DNA from: Diphasiastrum complanatum
Taxonomy: Eukaryota; Streptophyta; Lycopodiopsida; Lycopodiales; Lycopodiaceae
Assembly (NCBI GenBank): GCA_029204225.1
Contig: CM055109.1
Location: forward strand, 25,666,723-25,730,722
Reading direction: 5' to 3'
DNA: 64,000 bases
The translations under genes and the position numbers were made by a program. This document shows positions 11,601 through 23,600 of this stretch, one piece after another. The number at the start of each line of letters is the position of its first letter. The first letter of the stretch is position 1. A model generated the notes under the pieces. That model saw only the letters and a program-made list of their open reading frames with translations, ran no database searches and was not told where the DNA came from.

Positions 11601-14600
11601 TTACATTCAAGCCAAGCCATTCACAATGAATTTCATAGTTATCAAACCACTCGGTTTGTCATCCTATTCTGTGCTGATTGGACGACCCTGGCTTTATCAA
11701 TCAAACGCAAGTGTTCATTGGAAATCCAGAGAGTTGAGATTTCATACTGGTGAGACCAATAATCGAGGTAAGCCAGTAAAACAAATAATTACCTGGAGTC
11801 GTGAAAAATATGAAGGTGAAACTCCTTTGTCTGACACCAGTTTTACCTCAGAAGAATCTTCTTATGCCTTACATGTTTTGTCTAATGAATCTGACATTGA
11901 AGTGCAATATTTCGAATGTTATGAGAATGCTGACAAAGAAGAATTCTTCGATGCCTGCTACGCTAAAGTGGATGTTTCGTATGAAGAAATTATAGTTGCA
12001 GACACGAACTCGAAAGAGTTTGACGATTCGAGTGACGAATCTGAACACGAATTTGGTAACAAGAACCAGGTTGACGACAAGAAAACATCTATGGAGTCAA
12101 CCATGCGCGAAATTCATGGCCATACCAAGGCCAGTATGACAGAAGGTCTCATTTTACCAGATTCTACTGAACTAATTGAACTTGCACCTGGCAGATTTGT
12201 GCATGTTTCGAAGTCACTTGGAGAATCTGAATTGGCGGAATTCACTGAACTATTGAAGGAGTATCAAGATGTTTTTGCCTGGTTGCTCGACAATTTGAAG
12301 GGTATACCTGCAGAATTCGGAGAGCACCGTATTGATCTTAAGGAAGATGCTGTACCTGTTCGACAGAGACAGTATCGTCTCAATCCCAAGTACTCTCTCA
12401 TGGTTAAGGACGAACTTAACAAGCACCTTAAGGCAGGTATAATTTATCCCGTCTTAAGCAGTGAATGGGTTGCACCCATTGTTGTCGTCCCAAAGAAGAA
12501 GACTGGCAAAATACGAATATGCCAAGATTTTTGCAAACTCAATGCCGCCACAAGGAAGGATCACCATCCTCTGCCCTTCACGGATTCCATCTTAGATTAG
12601 GTTGCTGGTCAGGAGCGTTACAGTTTCTGTGACGGAGTTTCTGGTTACAATCAGGTTGGAGTGTGGAAGGAGGATCGATCAAAGACTACATTCACTACGG
12701 ATTGGGGCACTTATGCCTACAACAAAATGCCCTTTGGTCTTTGTAACGCTCTAGCGACTTTTCAGCGAATCATGATGTTAATTTTCGCTGCCTTCCTAAG
12801 AACTTTTCTCGAAATATTTATTGATGATTTCTGTGTATAGAGTTATATAAAGACGCACCTGCAGAAGCTGAAATTAACATTGCAACGGTGTTGAGATACT
12901 TGTTTATCTCTTAATCCAGAGAAATGTTTTTTCGGTATGAAAGAAGGAATATTACTTGGACACAGAATATCTAACAAAGGAATAGAAGTCGACAAAGATA
13001 AAGTCGAGCTTATAAAGAATCTCCAGATACCAACCAATTTACGTGAACTAAGAGCTTTCTTAGGACATGCTGTGTCAGAACTGGTTCTGACAGCTAAAAT
13101 CCGTGCAAGCTAATTTGAATTCCCAAAAAAATCTTTTCATATAATTAGAATGAAAAAAAATACAGTACACTTGCTGACTGAGTGTTAAAAAAAAAACTCC
13201 CACAAACTTTGAATTGAAGTTTCCTTTCAATCTGAACTGCTTATAAAAACTCATAAGCAGATCATAAACTTTCTTTACCACATACATTCCAGCACACTTA
13301 ACTTTATCAAGTTTTGAATGTTGAAATGGTAAGAAAGAAGAAAAAAAACTATTGTTAAGAAAATTTGCTAGCTATCAAAGAACTAGTTCTTATCTTAACA
13401 ACAAAAATTTCAACCCTTTCAAAACTAAATTTGAACCAGGTTATCAGAATGCAACCAGCCACATTCCAGTAGGGAATACCGAACCACATTCACACAACGT
13501 GTGCACCTTAAGAAAAATCGACGGCTCTGATACCAACTGTTGCAACTCCCTAGGATCATCGATTGCCTTGAAGGTTCCGAACACCCCATACCAGCGACGA
13601 CGCACCGTAAGACCCACCCCCGTGCTTTGGAGCAATCGACATAATCATGCCCGGTCAAGCCTCCTACGATAATTGGCATCCCATACCACCAGCCATCGCA
13701 CTCGGCTTTTCCTAGCACACATCTCCTGGCCTGGAGATACATCCTGGCTCATGCACGTGCTCTCCATCCACCAACTCCCGGGTAGACTGAGTGAATGGAA
13801 AGAGGGAGACCCCACCACTATATAGGCATAGCACAGTGGGTCCATCAGGCACGGTCCTGCCGGCGACACGTGACCACCTAGGATGGTGACACGTGGCACC
13901 TAGACATGTCGATAACTCCAGTCCTGCGTCATGCCCCTTGCGAGGCCGTCACTGAAGGGCGTACCATTATGGTACATAACACCACCCCACCCCACCACGC
14001 GAGAGCTGCCGAATCTGAACGATCCTGAGCAAGGATGCGAGTGGCACGAGTAGTAATGTTTGGGCCAAATTTGCCCATTCCACCCCACCCCACCCCGCGA
14101 GCAGCTCTGGCAAAAACTCATCATACTTATCTTGAGAGCCAATGAAACATTCTTGTTTGCACTCAAAATCGAACATTTGTCTCTCTATCTTGTGCAACAA
14201 AGGGCCATGACTTGCTCAAATATAGGGGACATTTTAGATTCTAGAAAGCAAGGAGTCGTCAAAAGCACAAAAAATGTTGACAATTACACCAGTACTAAAA
14301 ACGAGATGGGTGGAATGGCCCTATTCAGGGACAACCACAACCTAGATACACATTCTACGTGCATGTCCTCCAGCCGGCGGTCACAAGATTGGTGTTTGTG
14401 CGTGTGGCTCCAATAGCCCACATAGGGTGAAGCAAATGAATATATGTGGTCATGGGCTTGTGGAAATTATTTCATCTGTTAAGCCACTTCTCTCAAAAAA
14501 AAAGAATCGTTCTAATGTAGAAAAGCAACAATGTTCCGACGTTCCGAAACGAATGTTCTGGAACGATACTGGCCCAAAACGTGGTTCCAGTAAAATAATG

Positions 14601-17600
14601 GTTGGTCAATGGGAAGCTTTCATGTCCTTATTGCCATACTTACTGTAGGATCTCCCTATACACAATGCCCTGAGCTAGCTCCCACACCTCCCATATAATG
14701 CTGGGGTGGGTAAGAGCATGACGTATTTGGCTGGAAAAAGATTCTGGTCATATTTATTTTTGCAGAATGTTTAGTGCTCCTGCAGCTTGAACCCCTGATC
14801 TGTCCACCCTTGGGGAGCACACTTGCCATACCTCCACATCACCAGTGTTGAAAACTACTCATGCAAAAAGATATCAATGAATGAGTCAAAGGGGGGGACA
14901 GAGCTGGTTTTTTCCAGTGGTTCTCCTCTGGCGGACAGAATTTGGACTTACTCACCCTCATATTAAAATTCGGGCATCCATGGCCACAAAAAGCTGATAC
15001 TTAGCAAGGGAAATTTATTCTTGCATTGCAAACCTTTTATCTTTTTGGAAAGATCGATTCTTCCTCTCCACGAAAAGTAACTTTCCCATGTAACATTTAA
15101 TCCAGAACTGCATGAAGGAAAATATTTGATGAGGCCCTCATTATTCTTTATGTTGCTGGATCTGCTAGTATCTCCCATTACAGTTTCCAGAGGTATAAGG
15201 AGATGATGCAGGAATGCTGTTAAAAAATTCAGTAGTTATAGCTGTATTATGATGATGGACCTTCAATTAGCATAAATATATTGACAGGCCCAAGTACCCA
15301 AATGTTTGCCTGCAACTACTTCAAGCTTGCTGAAAAAATCAAACTTGTCTTTGTAAATCAGATATTCTCTTTTTATCTGCGTATCACACTGTGCTTTGGA
15401 TGTTAATATTGGAAACCTTTGCAGATATATTTGGGAGTCAAAAGCAGATGGAGCTTTTGCAGTGACTGAGGACACAGAAAATGAGCCTCTAGGACGAGGC
15501 ACCGAAGTCAGAATACATTTCAAGGATGAAGCAAGCGAATACTTGGAGGAGGACAAGCTTAAAGTAAGAACTGAGAATATCCCAGTACGGCTCACTTTTT
15601 TCTTGATGCTTGGAAGTTGGAACATAGCATTGTGATAAGGTATTAAGTTGGTCTTTATGTGCTCTAGTCTCATTGTGCAGGAACTTGTGAAGAAATATTC
15701 GCAGTTCATCAACTTTCCTATCTATCTTTGGGCAAGTAAAGAAGTTGATGTTGAGGTAGCTGACGAGGAGGTGGAAGAGGTATCCGATGAGGAAGGAACA
15801 GAGGGAAAAACTGGTAATACACTGCTCAAGCAAGGGAAAAACTGGTAATACACTGCTCAAGCAAGTGTAGTAAATGGAGTAGATATAAATTTGACAACCT
15901 TAACCTGGTGGCATCCTTATTTGTCATGTATCTATTGAAATCTGGTGCTGATTCTTTGTTCAGGTGAAGAGTCAAGTGACGAAGAGGAGACAGAGAGCAG
16001 TAAGTTATGATATACTACTAGTGCAGCATTCTTCTATGTAGAACACAATATGCATGGCCTAACTCTAAATATGACCATGATTGAAGCACTTATATGTCCT
16101 GATACAAGTTTTTTAGTTGGGGGGTTGATAAAATGGAAGCTTTGCATTCTGGAATAGAGCGTAAAACAGAGACCATAAAGGAAACCAACTGGAGCTGGGA
16201 GCTTCTAAATGACGTGAAGGCTGTCTGGCTCCGCAGTCCAAAGGATGTAACTGATGAGGAGTACGCCAAATTTTACCACTCACTGTCTAAGGTAATTGCT
16301 TGACGCATTGCAATTGCAAAATGGACTGAAACTGTTCTCTCTTTCAAAGACTAGATATTTCCTTTTAACCTTATGCATACATCTTACTTTCCCATGTTGT
16401 GGGTGTTACAAAACTTATAGTTGTCTTGGAAGTCATGGCTGGTTCACATGAGTGGCTAATTAATGTTTCGACCATCCTTATTCAATTTCTGTTTACGGAC
16501 AAGACATGCTTCTTAACTTGTGCCAAATTGTGTTCAGGATTTGAGTGAAAACAAGCCGCTAGCATGGAGTCATTTCTCTGCAGAAGGCGATGTTGAGTTT
16601 AAGGCTGTCCTTTTCATTCCTCCCAGCGCCCCACATGACTTCTATGAGAACTATCATACATCTAAGGCAACTTTAAAGCTTTATGTTCGGCGTGTATTCA
16701 TTTCCGAAGAGTTTAATAAATTGTTGCCCAAGTATTTGAGCTTCTTGAAGGTAGTTTTTCTTTTCTATCTAATTTTGGTTTTACAAGCAAAAGTTTCATA
16801 ATGGTAAAGTCTTGCATTTTTTCCCAGTTGCGTGCAAGAATTGCACTTCTTGGACAAACAAGCTAGCTTTTTGGTTTCAATGGAAGTCAAGTGAATCTTT
16901 TGTGGAGTTGCTGTGCTTTTGGGTGGTGTACTTGTTTTAAGTAAGGTAGTGCCGTAGGTAATCTTTACATGTGTTCTGACCTCGAAGTATCTGGAACAAG
17001 AAGTTCGAGTTGCTGAGAGATGGAGGGATTGTATGTTCTATATCTTTGATGGTTTCTTCTGAGGTCTGAATTGTGATCAGAATGCATTTCAAATATCAGT
17101 GTGGAGAGAATGCGCAAATACTTGAAATATAGGTGCATAAATTCTGGCAGACTGGTAAGTACGAAGGAGATTAAAAATATTATAATGACTGAAATTGCAA
17201 TTTTCTGCAGGGGATAGTAGATTCAGATACTCTACCGCTGAATGTATCTCGGGAGATGTTGCAGCAACATAGCAGCCTTCAGACAATAAAGAAGAAGCTT
17301 GTCCGCAAAGCACTCGATTTGATTCGTCGTTTAGCTGAAGAAGATCCAGAAGACTCTTCAGATGAGAATACTCCAAGTGCGTGATCAATTTGAATATTAG
17401 TCGTTGACTTTGATGTTTCGTATAAGAATCGACACTTTTTGAAATCAGGTTCATAGGAGGTCATAATCAATTGATAGTTTGAGGCACTGAGGGAAACATA
17501 ACATGCGCGTCTTATGAGCACAACTTAGCAAAGAAGTTGGATTGACATGTGACCACGTAAGGATGCAATAAATAGTTGTTAGTGTTTCCGTGTTTTGTTC

Positions 17601-20600
17601 AAAGTCAACTGAAGTTGGTAATGGGAACTTTCAGAAATAATGCTTGCTCCAATTCCAACATGGAGGAAATACGATGTTCCATGTAGATGCTAAACTACCT
17701 GCCACTACCTGATAAACTACCTGCAAACTAGTGGCACTTGGAAACATCAAAGGTAGTGACGTGTATGTTTGCTCATAAAGGTTGCCTCAAGCACGTTGAT
17801 TGAGAACATGCATAGGCACTTGCAGAGATGTTTATGTACATTTTTAGTGCTATGGAAGTCCTTTTTGATGGTTTAAAACTTTAATGTGATTTTTACTTCT
17901 TTTAGTGTTATGTCTTATTCGTAGCATCACCTTGTAATACTATAATATCCCCATTTGACTCTTTGAATTTTGATATATTGTAGTCTGATGATCATGATGC
18001 TGATTTATATGACATGAGATACATAAAATTTTCAAATTATACTGATTTTAGAGCAGAAGAATTATAAGAGGTATTTTCCTGTTTGCTTAATTTCATACCC
18101 GGAGCTGATCATTTGAGTAAAGCATTCCACTATGTAGCAAAGAATCACCTCTTTAGATTTTGGTCCCCATGTACGTTCTGTGCATACAGAATGAAGCTCG
18201 TGAATCGTGATTGTATATAGGTTCTTAAAGTGAAAATTAAATAACAATGTTCTGTGCATAAGCCTGGGAACTATGGTATATAGTCCATCCTATGCATACT
18301 GTACTGAATGTCTAGACTTTGTGGCTGAGCTCACGGAGTGTAAGATTACAGATCTTTCTTGATATGTCTGGGCATTGTTTTGATTTGAACATCACTACAT
18401 TTCACATTTGCTTTATGCTCTTTTCTTTTCTATGCAATTACTCTTCCGTGGATGTGAAGCATTGTTGTTTGAGATGGCCTTTTGAGATGCCATCTATCTT
18501 TAGCAGCAAATGATTATTTGTAGGTTTCACAAAACAATGTATACATTGCAAATATTCTTTCATCGGTTCCTCAAATGATACTTCATCGAAATACAGACAC
18601 TGGAAAAAGTGTGTAGGTGGAATTCTAAATGTTTTTGTTTGCCCTGGTGTTTAAAGATGAGGAAAATGCAGATGATAAGAACGAAAAGAAAGGAAAATAT
18701 GCCAAATTTTGGAATGATTTTGGAAAAGCTATCAAACTTGGAATCGTTGAAGATGCAACTAACAGAGCTCGGCTGGCTAAGCTTCTCAGATTTCAGAGGT
18801 TTGACTTCTCAAGCTGTCAGCTATCGCTTGTCCCTTTGTTCGTTCTTCTAAGGTTCATAAGTAGCGAATCATATGAGGTGAATCTGAGCAGTGGGTCGAC
18901 CTTCTATTGCTACGATTTATAATGATTCATGCATATCTTTATTGCAGTATAACTAGAACCTCTAGCCGCTTCTGTGATACATGCGGCACCTCAGGGCCTC
19001 TATATAAATAATACACTGATGTTCTTGTAGCTTGGTGTATTTATTTGCCGTAGGGTGTAAAGTTGCAGTGATGCGATTATGTGATTACTAGCCAGATTGC
19101 TACAACATACGATAGTTTATGGGATCTAGAATAAGCATCAAACTGGTTTCCACTTCCTCTAATCAGAGAATTGTCATTTCGCAGCTCGAAATCTGGAGAT
19201 AAGCTTTCTTCTCTAGATCAATATATTTCTCGTATGAAGCCTGACCAGAAAGACATCTACTACATCACTGGACAGAACAGGGAGCAGCTAGAAAACTCTC
19301 CATTTTTGGAGAAGTTGAAGAAGAAAGGTTATGAGGTATTTCTTCTTCCATGGAATCTTTATAAAATGAGTAGTTTTCCGCTGAAGTGTAGGCTTTGGTG
19401 CATCTATAATACTCGCAGAAGCCATGCAGTTCATTTTATGCATATTCAAGAAGACTTGTTCAGTTTTCAAAGTTTCACCATTTTATTTTACCCTTTTATG
19501 AAAAGCTTGGAAAGCTTATCATGTGGAAGTATAGTTCTCAAGACATTAACCATTTAGGAAAGTTCGGGTGAAGTTGTTCCACACACACAAAAAGGGCCAT
19601 TTCACACTACATTGCCCTCCCTCATCTTGGAAATTTGACATCAACGAATGTGTCAAAACTTGCATCTATTTGTGTCAAACGGGCCTTTAATCACTAAAAT
19701 GGAGCTGTCTTATCGGTCCAGGGAGAAAAAATGGGCCTTCCATCCTTTCACACTAACATGCACGGCAGATGACATGGCAGGGACCCCTTGCCACGTAGGG
19801 GCAACTCAAAGCCCTTTTTTTGGGCCAGGCCTGCATTTTGAAGCCTTCTCAACCCTTCACTGCTGATATACCTTTCAATGAAATGCATTTCAATTTTGAC
19901 CTTTCGAGTTGAAAGGTGATTGCTTGAAAAAAAAACCTTATAGCACCCTTCAACCTTTTAACATGAAAAGTTTCATACTTGCCTTCCAAAACACAACACC
20001 TTAAATGAAATGGACCAATATTATGTACCAACCAAATGTGAAAGAGGGGTGATCCATTGCCTATCAACTCACTTGCCAAGATTCAAAAAATGGATGACAA
20101 GTGAAAGGGCCAGGCAAAGGGACTTGCCTGTAGTGTGAAACCAACCAAAGTAAAATTCAACTCTCCATTACTCCCTAACATTCATATATGGTGTCTCCAT
20201 GTATGTTGTACCAAGAATGATTACATACAGAATTGTGTTGTCTTCCGGAATGCACAGCTACTAAACATGTAAAACACATATTTCTGAATGATTCTCAAAA
20301 TTTCCAGTGTTTCCATTTAGGAACTCTAAGCTTGACTGTGATTTTGAAAGACTTTTCTATATACAACATATGGGCTAGCTACAGGACTATCGATTAATCT
20401 TTGGAACTTGACTGACTATATTGTCGAAATGGTACAAGATAAAATAACCCACATATGTTTCCTGCATATTTTAAATTAAAGGTGAAAGTATCGAGCTTTA
20501 GTGAGTAGGATTGACGTTAACCTGCGTTTACTTTAAATGACTTCAACAATCTGAACATAAAAACTGGACTGAATTTGCACCTATTGCTCAATGTGCGTGG

Positions 20601-23600
20601 GAACAGAAGATTTGTTTCAATACATGTGCCTAAAACTCGTTGTTAATCGGTTCACCCTTAAAAATCACTTGTTTTAACTTTGAGATGTTGATGCCTTTAC
20701 TGTGATTATTCTGAAGCAGTTGTAAGAGCTATTATCTAAAAAGGCCGTTTTTATCATGATAGCTATATCAAGGGAGGTGTCTCAGATATACCTATATCTG
20801 TCTTCCTGGGGCTATATGGTATATGCAACATATTTAGAGCCAAGATCTCATGCAAGTATGATGATGTGTTGGGATGGTGATATCCTTACTGTTATCTCCA
20901 AATAGGTGGAGTGCTCTGTAGGTTGACATCTTTTTTCTAACCTCAAAATTTATGGTGGTCTTTGTTTGAATGTATGAAAGCTAGTATGGACATGTCACCT
21001 GCACCTACTTTTGGGCACCAATGATGTGACCAGGATGTCTTATATGTCCTCGCTATGCATGATGGGTCAATGGTCCAAGACTTTGTGGTCGAACTCCATA
21101 GTTGAAAAAAATACAAGTTGTCTTGTTTTACAGACTACTATCATAGAATTAACATTATACTTACTCATTTGCTAGTATAATAATCCTGCCTCAACTTCAT
21201 GCATGTGTCTTACTGTCTTCATTGTTCATGGAGTAAAATAAGTGGTGGTGAGGCAGCTGAAGTTTGCCGCTCACTTTTGCCCTTACGAAGACAATTTTTT
21301 TGGTTGCTGTTTGACAATTTCAAGTCAAAGTTGCTAAAAGAGGTTATAGCTTTGGCAACGAACTAAAGGACTGAAAAACGTTCTAAGTGATCATTACTTG
21401 TAGGACTCATTATTATCTGGTTTATGGCATGTATCCTATACTGCCTATTGAATTTGAGATACCAACTTGATCACACATTTGTTTTCCTCGTGTGCATCTG
21501 AAATTCTGAGTCACAGGCTGGTTGAGGTCTTTTTATTTCAAAGATGACTATCATTGAAGAGTGGACTGATACTGTAAGATGTTCTGGTAAAGGAAACACA
21601 ATGCAATATAAGTTTTACAAGAAGAATGCAAGGCCAGTTTCTTCTGCTATCTCCTTGACATTTGCTTGCTTAAATGGTCGTGGTTTTTATCTAATAGGCC
21701 CCCTGGCAGTGGCATCCTTTTACTTGAATCACTCTTAAGGATTTTCCTGCTCAGATTACTGATGCACACATACACATTGCAACAATTGTTCGAATTTGTA
21801 TTCTAAAATGTTGGCATTCATGCAAGGTGACAGATCTTTTTTGCCTTGTGAAAAGGTCTAGTGACATTGTATTTTTAGTTGACTAGAATCAGTGTTGCTG
21901 GATACACCTTATCAGTTGGTGTCTCAAAGATAATATATTCATACCATCACACTTCCAAATCATATTTAGAGTCCCACCCAAGTTTGATTCTCTATAATTC
22001 CATAATTGTAACAAAAAAGCAAATATTGTTCAGAATCGTTTCGTTTCTTAATGCTTTTATGAATCTTGCATTTGTATGTGATGATTTTGAGTTCTCTGCT
22101 TTGTTATCTTTCATGTGTTGTGCCTGCTAGCTTGTTCACTTTGCAATCTGTAGATTCTTGCCAATGGCAGCAAAAATGCAGTGCATAGCAGCATAGCTGG
22201 CTTCTTGAGAAATTGGTAGCTCTGCTTTTTTAAGTTATCTTCAATTCTCCTTCAGAAACTTTGTGCCTTGGTAGCATTCTCTTTAGAATAAATGTTTCAG
22301 GGCATGATTTTGATACAGCACACTACAGCATGAACATGTCTTATGGAATGAGAGTATAGCAGCCTTGTGTCTGGTTTGGCTTTCCTATTTTTATTGTGAA
22401 GCATTAAAAAAATAATGTTTCAACGTTTGTGCTTGCATGTCTCTTGATGGTTACTGGCATAATTATTTATTGGTTGTGAACTTCTTTGTGATGTCCTAAC
22501 ATAAGGCAAGAAAAATTCTGGCTGAAGCTGTAATCATTTGCTCGATTCTGGTTGAGGTTGTAATCCTTTGCTTAATCTTTCTGCTTATAAAAGATCAGCT
22601 CTGAGTAGCCTACTAGTAATTGACCACTTTCACCCGCTATTAACCACGTAGCTAGCTTGATGTGATTTTGTTATTGCTTGTCCTAGTAGCAGATGTATTT
22701 GTGGCCATTGTCTTGAGTTTGCTTACAAGACCCCTTAACCTGCAGTAATTGCTAAGGAAGCTTGTTGGTTGTGCTATCGTTCTGCTTATAAAAGATCAGC
22801 TCTGCTTTCTTTAACCTGATGCAATTTTTTGCAGGTTATCTACTTCACTGATCCCGTTGATGAATATGTGACACAATACCTGACTGAATATGAAGATAAG
22901 AAGTTTTTGAATATATCTAAAGAAGGCTTAAAAATTGGAAGCAAGGAAGAAAAACAAAAGTGGAAGGAAATCAAAGAGTCATTCAAGGACTTAACAAATT
23001 GGTGGAAAGATGTACTTACAAGTGAGAAAGTTGAGAAAGTGAAAGTGAGTAACCGACTTGCAGGCACTCCTGGTGTTGTTGTGACTTCCAAATATGGGTG
23101 GAGTGCTAATATGGAGCGAATCATGCAAGCGCAGACCTTGTCGGACCCCAAACAAAATTACATGCGAAGCAAGAGAGTTTTGGAGATCAACCCAAAGCAT
23201 CCTATCATCAAGGACTTAAGAGAAAAAGTTGCATCTAACCCTGAGGTTAGTTTTTTCTGGTTGCAAAGAGGACAAGTTTATGTCATGTAAATCAATGTCT
23301 ATTGCAACTATATGTCTGAATCATAGATGTTATAAGATAGACTAAGGAAAGATAAAGCTGTCGACTTGATAACCAAGATATTTGCGTGTTACGTGCAGGA
23401 CGAGAATACTAAGCTTACTGCAAAGCTTATATATCAGACATCGTTGCTTGAAAGTGGATTTACGATTGATGATTCGAAGGAATTTGCATCTCGTGTATAT
23501 TCAGTTATAAAATCAAACCTTAATATCAGTCCAGATGCTGCTGTCGAGGAGGAAGATGATGATGTTGAAGAGGAAACTAGTGTCAAGACTGACACATCCG

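Noticed and set aside
17377-17382. Alternative donor GTGATC at 17381 for HSP90 exon 12
   Set aside because: It would add 4 nt and break the frame into exon 13; the donor at 17377 keeps phase 1 and joins correctly.
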